From positions 496,001 through 560,000 of the forward strand of contig NZ_JBBKTT010000001.1 of assembly GCF_037892425.1 (NCBI RefSeq): a stretch of DNA of 64,000 nt, in the 5' to 3' direction. A program made the position numbers and the translations under genes. A model generated the notes under the pieces. It had not been told where the DNA came from and searched no databases. It saw only the letters and a program-made list of their open reading frames with translations. The stretch is from Lacibacter sp. H375 (GTDB taxonomy: Bacteria > Bacteroidota > Bacteroidia > Chitinophagales > Chitinophagaceae). This document shows, one piece after another, positions 25,342 to 32,790 of the stretch. Each line of letters opens with the position of its first letter. The first letter of the stretch is position 1.

Positions 25342-26004
25342 TTATTGATGCAGGATCTTCCAACCTGCGAGCCAGTTATAATTATATTTCATGGTAAGTT
25401 GTATCAGCAATAACTGCATTGCTTCGAGAGTACGGCTTACAGAAAGTTTACCTGCTATGATGGGATTGAAACCGGTGGTCTTCACCAATTCTGCAGTTGT
25501 CTGCAAAGCAGCTTCGTTGTTACCGGCAATAAATGCATCGGCCTGTTTGCCATCGATAACTGTTTGCGTAAAATTTGCAGCGTAAGTAGTGTTAAATGCT
25601 TTCACCACTTTTGCATGTGGCAACAAAGCCTGCAATTCTTCTGCAGCACTTGTCTCCGGATTGGTAACAAGCGCATCGTATGATGCATTGAGTGGATTGG
25701 CAATACTGATAACAATTTTTTGATTGGCTACTTCTCTTATCGAATCAGCAATTTCTGCCTGTGCTTCATAAGGTGTAGCGAGTATAATAATATCAGCTTC
25801 CCAGCTTGCATGCATAGGACAAGTCATACCGTCAATATCTGCTAACGGAAATTCACTTATGATCGCTGCCTTTAATGCTTCCACTTTGTCAAGCTCTTTG
25901 CTGAACAGCAATAACCTGTCGTTCCCTTTTGCAAGTGACTTGGCAATAGCAGAGCCCATGTTACCGGAAGCTCCTATAATTGCGATGGTTCTTTTTGTTT
26001 GCAT
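25342..26004 (-). CDS. NADPH-dependent F420 reductase-like protein
   Basis: Cytoplasmic Rossmann-fold protein, 220 residues. TIAIIGASGNMGSAIAKSL gives the GxxGxMG motif; ADIIILATPYEAQ and KVVKAFNTTYAANF match the NADP oxidoreductase, coenzyme F420-dependent family. Bacteroidota usually lack F420, so the natural reaction is unknown. A second, diverged member of the family lies at 53957-54619. It is the first gene after the promoter at 26024-26055 and begins the YceI/DoxX run. Confidence 0.82.
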   Translation of the reverse strand: MQTKRTIAIIGASGNMGSAIAKSLAKGNDRLLLFSKELDKVEALKAAIISEFPLADIDGMTCPMHASWEADIIILATPYEAQAEIADSIREVANQKIVISIANPLNASYDALVTNPETSAAEELQALLPHAKVVKAFNTTYAANFTQTVIDGKQADAFIAGNNEAALQTTAELVKTTGFNPIIAGKLSVSRTLEAMQLLLIQLTMKYNYNWLAGWKILHQ

Positions 26005-26023
26005 ATCAATGAATTTGATATTG

Positions 26024-26055
26024 CAAAGCTACCGTGAGCAACTACCTTGCTCCAA
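26024..26055 (-). promoter_or_regulatory. Promoter of the F420-like/YceI/DoxX cluster
   Basis: Read on the minus strand, TTGG (26052-26055) and TAGCTTTG (26024-26031) are separated by 20 bases and fit -33/-7 TTTG and TAnnTTTG. The start codon of the first gene (26004) lies 20 bases beyond the -7 element, so the leader would be about 12-15 bases. Confidence 0.7.
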
Positions 26056-26114
26056 TGACATGTGATAAGAAAAGGCATTGACATCGGATAAGAAAAATCT
26101 TGACATATGTCAAG
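26055..26114 (-). promoter_or_regulatory. Crp/Fnr-type operator array: palindrome plus two half-sites
   Basis: CTTGACATATGTCAAG (26099-26114) is a perfect 16-bp palindrome of the TTGAC-N4-GTCAA form, similar in layout to Fnr-class sites. Two direct repeats of its half (ATGACAT at 26055-26061 and TTGACAT at 26078-26084, each followed by a GATAAGAAAA-like tail) are spaced 22-23 bases, about two helical turns. The array is just upstream of the promoter at 26024-26055, suiting activation by the Crp/Fnr protein encoded at 26120-26698. Confidence 0.7.
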
Positions 26115-26119
26115 AGAAA

Positions 26120-26698
26120 TTACCGGGAGGCCATCTGCTTGCGTATGCGGCTGAGTGTTTCGGGAGTAATTCCTAAGTAAGAAGCGATCAAATGTTGCGG
26201 CACACGATTTACAATTGTTGAGTATTGATCAACAAGGTGCGAATATTTTTCTTCAGCCGTAAGACCAATCGTTCCTTCCAGCCGTTGCTGTAAGGCCACA
26301 TAAGCATTCTGGTATAACATACGGACATAGGTTTCATACTGACGAACATTTTTTAACAGGTAATCATGTTGTTCATGATCAAGTAACAACAATTCGCAAT
26401 CTTCCAGTGCTTCGATGTTGAGTTTCGATTCTTCTCTTGTAAAAAAACTATACAGATCAGATATCCAAAATCCTTCAAACGCAAACTGCATTACACGCTG
26501 TCCGCCTTTTGCATCGGTAGTGTAAGAATACAATGCTCCTTTTTCAATAAAAGCCATACGGTTGCACACATCACCCTCTTGCAGCAAAAATTGCTTGCGC
26601 CTTAACCGTTTTGGTGTGAAATGCGTTTTACACAGCCGCAGATCCTCTTCAGTTGATGGTACTTTTTCCTGGATACTTTTAATGAGAAGTTCAAACAT
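26120..26698 (-). CDS. Crp/Fnr-family transcriptional regulator
   Basis: DNA-binding protein of 192 residues: a cyclic-nucleotide-binding-like beta-roll (about 20-120; RKQFLLQEGDVCNRMAFIEKG) and a C-terminal helix-turn-helix (VPQHLIASYLGITPETLSRIRKQ). No conserved RxS phosphate-binding motif for cAMP is evident and no Fe-S cysteine cluster is seen at the N-terminus, so the ligand is unknown. It is upstream of, and probably controls, the promoter and operator array at 26024-26114; the downstream genes (YceI, DoxX, NAD(P)-binding, DODA-like) suggest an oxidative or electrophile stress regulon. Confidence 0.9.
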   Translation of the reverse strand: MFELLIKSIQEKVPSTEEDLRLCKTHFTPKRLRRKQFLLQEGDVCNRMAFIEKGALYSYTTDAKGGQRVMQFAFEGFWISDLYSFFTREESKLNIEALEDCELLLLDHEQHDYLLKNVRQYETYVRMLYQNAYVALQQRLEGTIGLTAEEKYSHLVDQYSTIVNRVPQHLIASYLGITPETLSRIRKQMASR

Positions 26699-26823
26699 AA
26701 TTGCCCGATTGAATTTTCAAATGTACAGCTTTGTAATGTGAGTGATAATTAAGAGTAAAGCAGAAAATAATTAATGACAGTTATATTACCTTTATTAACA
26801 GTATTGATCAGTAATCATAACAC

Positions 26824-27597
26824 ATGGACATCGTTATCATCTGTATCGCCGCTTTTCTTGTTGCCATTCTTACATTTTTTTCAGGTTTTGGTTTGGGTAC
26901 GATCCTCACGCCTGTTTTTATGTTGTTCTTCCCTGTTGAACTGGCTATTGCGTTAACAGGTATTGTCCATTTTTGTAATAATTTATTTAAACTCTTTCTC
27001 GTAGGTGCAAAAGCCGATAAAGATGTATTGATTAGGTTTGGGGTACCCGCTGTTATTGCGGCATTCGTTGGAGCATGGCTGCTATTACAGATAACTGATC
27101 TGCAACCATTGTTTTCTTACAACATCGGAAGTAAAACGATTGATGTATATCCTATAAAATTTATTGTTTCTGTTTTACTGCTCATCTTTGCAATTATTGA
27201 ACTACTACCTTATTTCAAACATCTCCAGTTCAATAAAAACAAATTACCGATCGGTGGAATACTCAGCGGCTTCTTTGGCGGACTATCCGGTAACCAAGGA
27301 GCATTACGCAGCGCCTTTCTCATTAAAGCAGGTTTATCAAAAGAAACATTCATCGGCACTGCAGTGGTTGTATCAACTTTTGTTGATTTCACACGGTTGT
27401 CAGTTTATGCAAGCCGTTTTAGCAAAGTGGGTATTAAAGAAAATTTTGTAGTGATCATTTGTGCAGTAGCATCTGGCATTGCCGGTTCTTACCTTGGGCT
27501 AAAACTATTAAAGAAAGTAACACTTGCATTTATACAAAAGCTGGTAGCTGTATTGCTGATCGTTCTTTCTGTTGCACTAGGCACAGGCCTTATTTAA
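26824..27597 (+). CDS. Sulfite exporter TauE/SafE family membrane protein
   Basis: Inner-membrane transporter of 257 residues with about eight hydrophobic segments: IVIICIAAFLVAILTFFSG at the start, then LTPVFMLFFPVELAIALTG, and GGILSGFFGGLSGNQGALRS at the middle, the internal repeat of the family. Members export sulfite, sulfoacetate or other small anions; the substrate here is unknown. Its stop codon is followed immediately by the end of the convergent phospholipase-like gene. Confidence 0.92.
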   Translation: MDIVIICIAAFLVAILTFFSGFGLGTILTPVFMLFFPVELAIALTGIVHFCNNLFKLFLVGAKADKDVLIRFGVPAVIAAFVGAWLLLQITDLQPLFSYNIGSKTIDVYPIKFIVSVLLLIFAIIELLPYFKHLQFNKNKLPIGGILSGFFGGLSGNQGALRSAFLIKAGLSKETFIGTAVVVSTFVDFTRLSVYASRFSKVGIKENFVVIICAVASGIAGSYLGLKLLKKVTLAFIQKLVAVLLIVLSVALGTGLI

Positions 27598-28563
27598 TTA
27601 ATCATGCTCTCGCCCAACAATTTTTCCATTACGCCAGTTGTTATTCAGTTCTTCAAATTCTTTTAACTCTTCAATAGTAAATTCTTTGTTACTGAGTTTT
27701 TTCAGATCGGGCTGACCGGCATTCACCCATGCCGTGTACCAAAAACTTGCTACAGCAAAAATGCTTTGCCGCATGCGGCGTTCAATCATCCCATTCAGTT
27801 TATTATTATAGGTAGTGGTAAAGGCTGTTGAATAGGTTCTTATTGTTATGCCATTCCTGTTTTCAAACGAATACTTCTGGTCGGCAGGAAAACTCTGCGT
27901 GAGCTCTTTTTCATAACGCAACACCGTATCGGCCGCTGCAGCACTTTCCAATACTCTTGTCCATATAAATTGTCCGGGGTTTTTAATATGCGCTGCTTTA
28001 TCAATCCAGAAATCAAATTCTTTTTCGGCTAATAACTCCGGTACACGGCTTTCCCAAAAACCATGAATACCATTTTGATTGGTGAATTGTCCGTTATGAT
28101 TATGCGAAGCATGTAAGGGTACATGTGCATCAGCAATGTAATGGCCGATCTCTGCACTCAGCTTTAAAATTTTGACCTGGTTCTTTTCTTTAAATGCAGT
28201 GGTTAATCGCCATAACATTGTTTGCACCCACCATGGAACAATACCATAGGCATTTACTGTGTCGGCACTGAATTTAGTCACAGCACTATCATAGTTGTGC
28301 GGCAATTCAGAAAACGGATAAGAGCCGTAATGATCAATATCTATATAATGACGTGGCCCTTCTTCCGGAATTGCATAGCGGCGTTTATCGGGATCAACTG
28401 AATGTTCTGTAAGAAAATCAATATGTGTTTTGTAAAACCCGATCATATCCGGCGGCAATAAAAACACCGCCAGGTAATTGATCTTGCGGTGTCCAAAAAA
28501 TCCCCAGCAGAAACATTGTTCTGAGAGGAGTAATAAAACAACAACGAATAAAGTTTTCTTCAT
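27598..28563 (-). CDS. Zinc-dependent phospholipase C / S1-P1 nuclease-fold protein
   Basis: Secreted protein of 321 residues from ATG 28563 (a GTG at 28569 is also in frame), with signal peptide KKTLFVVVLLLLSEQCFC and mature N-terminus WGFFGHRKIN, in which the N-terminal Trp and the His are metal ligands. Further ligand-like motifs are HYIDIDHYG, EIGHYIADAHVPLH and GIHGFWE. The His/Asp pattern fits the trinuclear-zinc fold of phospholipase C and S1 nuclease. It may degrade phospholipids or nucleic acid outside the membrane. Convergent with TauE (27597/27598, no gap). Confidence 0.88.
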   Translation of the reverse strand: MKKTLFVVVLLLLSEQCFCWGFFGHRKINYLAVFLLPPDMIGFYKTHIDFLTEHSVDPDKRRYAIPEEGPRHYIDIDHYGSYPFSELPHNYDSAVTKFSADTVNAYGIVPWWVQTMLWRLTTAFKEKNQVKILKLSAEIGHYIADAHVPLHASHNHNGQFTNQNGIHGFWESRVPELLAEKEFDFWIDKAAHIKNPGQFIWTRVLESAAAADTVLRYEKELTQSFPADQKYSFENRNGITIRTYSTAFTTTYNNKLNGMIERRMRQSIFAVASFWYTAWVNAGQPDLKKLSNKEFTIEELKEFEELNNNWRNGKIVGREHD

Positions 28564-28568
28564 AAACA

Positions 28569-29219
28569 CTATTGCTTGAGTGCTTTCTCTTCTTTCGATA
28601 TTTGTTCATCGATCTCTTCATCCATTTTTGTAACACCTCCGCTGATCGCAAATTTCATAGCTTCTGTACCTGTCAACTGTCCTTCAAGTGATTTAATACG
28701 GTTGGCTGGTATAAGATAAACATTGCCTGCAATCGAATAACTCATGGGCACATAAACAGCAACATAATCTTTCAACCCAAAGTCTTCTGTATCTTCTCTC
28801 GTGAGAAAACCCACACGCCACACATCGTTATCATCTATGTTCGCCAGCACCGGCCGGTTGAATTTTTTCTTCTCCCCTGCAAATGCTTCAAAAAAATCTT
28901 TTACGGTAGTATAAATAAACTTGATACCGGGTACTTTCTCCAGCCAATGATCAAACAAATTGAAAATACGGCTTTGAATAAAAAAGGTACTGAGGTAACC
29001 TACCAAACAAATTGCACCAATTATTATGAGGAAGCCCAGCCCAAAATTGCGGACAATTACTTTTCCTTCATCATCAGTAAAAGTAAAAATGGGGATCAGT
29101 TCGTCTATACTTGTCACGATCCAAAACAACGCATAGCCGGTAACCACAATTGGTGCTAACACCAGTAAGCCTTGCAAAAAGTATTGGAATAATCGTTTGT
29201 AATTAAAGGTTTTAAACAT
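28569..29219 (-). CDS. DUF502 family membrane protein
   Basis: Inner-membrane protein of 216 residues from ATG 29219. Two hydrophobic segments lie at about 10-35 (FLQGLLVLAPIVVTGYALFW) and 60-85 (GLGFLIIIGAICLVGYLST), followed by VPGIKFIYTTVKDFFEAF and a cytoplasmic beta-rich tail with VYLIPANRIKSLEG. This is the DUF502 layout; the family has no settled function. A TATTTTTG element (29239-29246) precedes the start on the minus strand. Its stop overlaps or abuts the next gene's start region (28563-28571). Confidence 0.9.
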   Translation of the reverse strand: MFKTFNYKRLFQYFLQGLLVLAPIVVTGYALFWIVTSIDELIPIFTFTDDEGKVIVRNFGLGFLIIIGAICLVGYLSTFFIQSRIFNLFDHWLEKVPGIKFIYTTVKDFFEAFAGEKKKFNRPVLANIDDNDVWRVGFLTREDTEDFGLKDYVAVYVPMSYSIAGNVYLIPANRIKSLEGQLTGTEAMKFAISGGVTKMDEEIDEQISKEEKALKQ

Positions 29220-29305
29220 GTTGTTGCATTTACCTGACCAAAAATACATCATTCGATTGCGGTGCCACAGTATTAATTTTTTGTGACGAATGGAAAATAA
29301 ATGTG

Positions 29306-29337
29306 ATGGAAACTTTGGCTACGTCTAAAGTTTCCAT
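29306..29337 (+). promoter_or_regulatory. Palindromic operator over the efflux-operon promoter
   Basis: ATGGAAACTTT (29306-29316) and its exact complement AAAGTTTCCAT (29327-29337) are separated by 10 bases. The palindrome covers the -33 TTTG and the start of the -7 element, so a bound repressor would block RNA polymerase. The TetR-type protein encoded immediately downstream is the obvious candidate. Confidence 0.75.
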
Positions 29338-29344
29338 AGTTTTG
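29314..29344 (+). promoter_or_regulatory. Promoter of the TetR-RND efflux operon
   Basis: TTTG (29314-29317) and TAGTTTTG (29337-29344), 19 bases apart, fit the Bacteroidota consensus. The predicted transcription start lies within about 10 bases of the first in-frame start codons (GTG 29355, ATG 29361), so the leader is very short. Confidence 0.75.
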
Positions 29345-29360
29345 TCGCCGAATTGTGAAT

Positions 29361-29987
29361 ATGGATACAAAAGAAAGAATACAGAAAAAGGCGCATGAAC
29401 TGTTTTTGCGGTACGGCATCCGGTCGGTTTCAATGGACGACATTGCTGCACAGCTGGGCATGAGTAAAAAAACCATTTACCAGTTCTTTTCAGAGAAAGA
29501 TGAACTGGTAACTGCTGTGATGGATGAAGAGGTGAACTACACACAGCATAAATGTGAAATGTGCCAGGTGGATGCACGCAATGCAGTTGATGAAATATTT
29601 CTAACGCTGGAACGTGTGCTTGAACAGTTCTCGAACCTGAACCCGATGGTGTTGTACGATGCAGAAAAGTTTCATCCAAAAGCGTTTGAAAAATTCAGGA
29701 AGATGAAAGAAGAGTTCCTGTTGCAGGTGGTGGCACATAACATACGCAGAGGAATTGAAGAAGAGCTCTATCGTGATACCATTAATGTAGATATGATGAG
29801 CCGCTACCGTGTTGAAACGATGATGGTGCCTTTTGCCATGGCTGCAGCAGCGCCAAGCAAATACAACCTGGTAGATGTATCAAGAGAAACCATTGAACAC
29901 TTTGTGTTTGGTTTGGCTACACTAAAAGGACACAAATTGATCATGAAATATAAAGAAGAACAACAAAAGAGAAAAAGTAAACCTTAA
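29361..29987 (+). CDS. TetR/AcrR-family repressor
   Basis: DNA-binding regulator of 208 residues from ATG 29361 (a GTG at 29355 is also in frame). The N-terminal helix-turn-helix is classic: RIQKKAHELFLRYGIRSVS, then DDIAAQLGMSKKTIYQFF and SEKDELV. The C-terminal ligand-binding domain shows no recognisable ligand pocket motif. It is the first gene of a run with TolC, an adaptor and an RND pump, and it has a palindromic operator over its own promoter, so autorepression and induction by a pump substrate are likely. Efflux genes follow after 86 bp. Confidence 0.92.
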   Translation: MDTKERIQKKAHELFLRYGIRSVSMDDIAAQLGMSKKTIYQFFSEKDELVTAVMDEEVNYTQHKCEMCQVDARNAVDEIFLTLERVLEQFSNLNPMVLYDAEKFHPKAFEKFRKMKEEFLLQVVAHNIRRGIEEELYRDTINVDMMSRYRVETMMVPFAMAAAAPSKYNLVDVSRETIEHFVFGLATLKGHKLIMKYKEEQQKRKSKP

Positions 29988-30072
29988 CATCCATACTAAC
30001 GCAGGGACAATGAAGCCGTTCAATTTTCATTTCCTATGCGGATAGCGGAAAATCACTAACTAAAGACAAGCG

Positions 30073-31488
30073 ATGAAAAAAACAACAAGAAACAAGTGGC
30101 TCGTGTTTGCACTGCTGCTGCTTGGTTTCCAATCAACACAAGCGCAAACAGAGTATAAGCTAACGGTAAAAGAAGCAGTAGACCTGGCATTGAATAATGT
30201 TGCTGACATTAAAAACCTCCGCATTGATTCGCTAAAGCAGGAAGCACAAAACAAAGAGATCGTTGGATCAGCTTTGCCACAAGTATCAGGAAGCGGCCAG
30301 GTGGCACATTATCTTACATTACCTAAGATTCTTTTTCCCAGTGCAGGTAAAACAGATGTATATACTGTATTGAACCAGGAAGGTGTAAAAGATGGAAGCG
30401 GCAATACCATTCAGCCAAAACAGGATTTTACAGTGCAGGAATTCAGCTTTGTGCAACCATGGAGTATCACTGCAGGTGTAAGTTTAAATCAATTGCTGTT
30501 TCAACCAGATGTATTTGTTGGCCTTATTGCCCGCAAAACTTCTATTGAATATGCAAAAGAAAACATCAAAGTGCAGGAAGAAAAAACACGTGAGCAGGTA
30601 CAGAAAGCTTACTACCAGGTTTTAATTGCTGAACAACAACTGGGAGTATTGCAGCAAAGCCTGCAACGGTTCCAAAAATTGCTGAGCGATCAGGAGCAAC
30701 TGTTTAAGAATGGTTTTATTGAAAAACTGGATATCGACAAAACAACAGTTAGCTATAACAATACCAAGTCGAGTGAAACACAATTGAAGAATGTTATTGA
30801 GTTGGGCTACGCAGCATTAAAATTCAGTATGGGTCTTACTCAAGCAGACAAAATTGTGCTCACTGAAAAACTTACAACGCAAACTGTAAAAGAAAATATT
30901 CTCGATGATGGAAGCTTCAATTATAATAACCGTAGTGAGGTTCGTTTACTAAACACTGTTCAAAAACTACAGCAGCTTGATGTAAGACGTCAGAAACTTG
31001 GCTATGCACCAACATTGGCTTTTTTCTACCAGTTTCAACAGCAAGGTCAGTTAAATAAAAACTTCTCTGCGTTCACAGGTCAAAACTGGTTTTGGTTCAA
31101 CTCTAATCTTATTGGCTTGAATTTAACCGTTCCCATCTTCGATGGCTTTCAGCGTAAGTATAAAATTCACCAGGCTCAATACACGTTGGAAAAGACTGTG
31201 AACACTATGGAAAATGTGAAAAAAGCAATCGACCTTGAAAAAACATCGTCACAGATCAATTTGCGTAATGCCATTATTAATATGGATGCACAGCAAAAGA
31301 ATCTTGAACTGGCGGAACGTGTTTACAATACCACGAAGAAAAAATATGAACAAGGTGTAGGTAGCAGCTTTGAAGTATTGCAGGCCGATACTGAATTTCA
31401 ACGTGCGCAGGGTAACTACTTTGATGCCTTGTATAACGCAGTGGTAGCTCGCATCAGTTATTTTAAAGCCATTGGACAATTAAACTAA
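30073..31488 (+). CDS. TolC-family outer-membrane channel of the RND system
   Basis: Outer-membrane channel protein, 471 residues, with signal peptide KWLVFALLLLGFQSTQAQ and two alpha-hairpin/beta halves: YKLTVKEAVDLALNNVADIK, later LIGLNLTVPIFDGFQRKYK and YNTTKKKYEQGVGSSFEVL. It is the second gene of the TetR-controlled operon, 30 bp ahead of the adaptor. It differs from the TolC gene at 659-2101 in sequence, so each pump probably has its own channel. Function: outlet of a tripartite drug, metabolite or envelope-component efflux pump. Confidence 0.94.
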   Translation: MKKTTRNKWLVFALLLLGFQSTQAQTEYKLTVKEAVDLALNNVADIKNLRIDSLKQEAQNKEIVGSALPQVSGSGQVAHYLTLPKILFPSAGKTDVYTVLNQEGVKDGSGNTIQPKQDFTVQEFSFVQPWSITAGVSLNQLLFQPDVFVGLIARKTSIEYAKENIKVQEEKTREQVQKAYYQVLIAEQQLGVLQQSLQRFQKLLSDQEQLFKNGFIEKLDIDKTTVSYNNTKSSETQLKNVIELGYAALKFSMGLTQADKIVLTEKLTTQTVKENILDDGSFNYNNRSEVRLLNTVQKLQQLDVRRQKLGYAPTLAFFYQFQQQGQLNKNFSAFTGQNWFWFNSNLIGLNLTVPIFDGFQRKYKIHQAQYTLEKTVNTMENVKKAIDLEKTSSQINLRNAIINMDAQQKNLELAERVYNTTKKKYEQGVGSSFEVLQADTEFQRAQGNYFDALYNAVVARISYFKAIGQLN

Positions 31489-31517
31489 TCATCAACCATT
31501 ACTATAAACATCAAATT

Positions 31518-32684
31518 ATGAAACGTATATTTCAATACACAATCATCGCCGGGTTTGCAGTTGTTCTTGTTGCCTGCGGACAGGGATCAAAAGAAAAACG
31601 AGGATCACTCGGCGATAAAAAAGCAGAACTTGAGAAACTGAAAACAGAACAAGTTACGCTTTCAACAAAGATCAAAACACTTGAAGAAGAAATTGCCAAG
31701 CTCGACACAGCGGCCGGTAAAAACGACAAAGCAAAGCTGATTGCTGTTACTCCTGTAATAACAGAAGATTTCTCTCATTATATTGATCTGCAGGGAAAAA
31801 TTGACGCAGATAATATTTCTTACATCGCCCCACCAAACGGACAAGGTGGTCTTGTAACTGATCTATACATTAAAGAAGGACAGTTTGTAAAGAAAGGCCA
31901 GCTTATTCTGAAGATGGATGATAAAGTTCTTCGTCAACAAGTAAGAATCACTGAAACACAACTTGCATTAGCAAAAGATCTTTATCAGCGTCAGAAAAAT
32001 CTCTGGGATCAGAACATTGGCAGCGAAGTGCAATTGATCTCTGCAAAATCGAACGTAGAAGCTTTAGAACGCCAGATCGCAACCATCAATGAGCAGATCA
32101 AACTTTACACGGTTTATTCTCCTGTAAGTGGTATTGCTGATGCGGTAAAAATAAAAGTGGGTGAATTATTTACCGGCGCAGGTATGAACGGTGTGCAAAT
32201 AAGCATTGTTAACAACAGTACATTGAAAGCAGTAGTGGAAGTTCCTGAAAATTATATGACACGTGTGCGTGTAGGAAGCCCGGTTATTGTTACACTGCCT
32301 GATATGAACAAAACCTTTAACTCTACAGTGAAACTTTCATCGCAAACCATTAACCCAAGCACAAGAACATTTACAATTGAAGCAGCCATTCCTGGTGGTG
32401 GCGTTCGTCCAAACTCAATTGCTGCTGTACGCATTAAAGATTATGATGCACCTAATGCATTGGTTATTCCTGTAAATCTCATTCAAACCGATGACAAAGG
32501 AAAGTATGTGTATGTGGTGGAGAAAGACAGCAAAGGACGCAGTATTGCCGTTAAAAAACCAGTTGTTGTTGGTGAATCTTATGGCGACAAGATCGAGATC
32601 AAAGCCGGTTTACAAACTGGTATGCAACTGATCTCCGAAGGTTACCAAACCGTTTACGACAAACAAGTTGTAACAATTGGATAA
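31518..32684 (+). CDS. RND efflux periplasmic adaptor lipoprotein
   Basis: Membrane-fusion protein of 388 residues, anchored by a lipid at Cys20 (FAVVLVACGQ). A coiled-coil-like stretch (about 28-65, AELEKLKTEQVTLSTKIKTL) precedes the barrel-sandwich part, with VTDLYIKEGQFVKKGQLILK, then an alpha hairpin and a beta-barrel (LKAVVEVPENYMTRVRVGSP). The extra predicted coiled-coil before the lipoyl domain is longer than in AcrA, as in many Bacteroidota adaptors. It connects the RND pump and the TolC channel encoded on either side. Confidence 0.94.
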   Translation: MKRIFQYTIIAGFAVVLVACGQGSKEKRGSLGDKKAELEKLKTEQVTLSTKIKTLEEEIAKLDTAAGKNDKAKLIAVTPVITEDFSHYIDLQGKIDADNISYIAPPNGQGGLVTDLYIKEGQFVKKGQLILKMDDKVLRQQVRITETQLALAKDLYQRQKNLWDQNIGSEVQLISAKSNVEALERQIATINEQIKLYTVYSPVSGIADAVKIKVGELFTGAGMNGVQISIVNNSTLKAVVEVPENYMTRVRVGSPVIVTLPDMNKTFNSTVKLSSQTINPSTRTFTIEAAIPGGGVRPNSIAAVRIKDYDAPNALVIPVNLIQTDDKGKYVYVVEKDSKGRSIAVKKPVVVGESYGDKIEIKAGLQTGMQLISEGYQTVYDKQVVTIG

Positions 32685-32790
32685 AAGACATCATCAGTAA
32701 TAAAGCATCGTTATCAAATGATCAATCTTTCATTTGTTGCACTTTACTGCTGATCAACTAAAACAAGTGCTGACTACATAATCTTATTAT

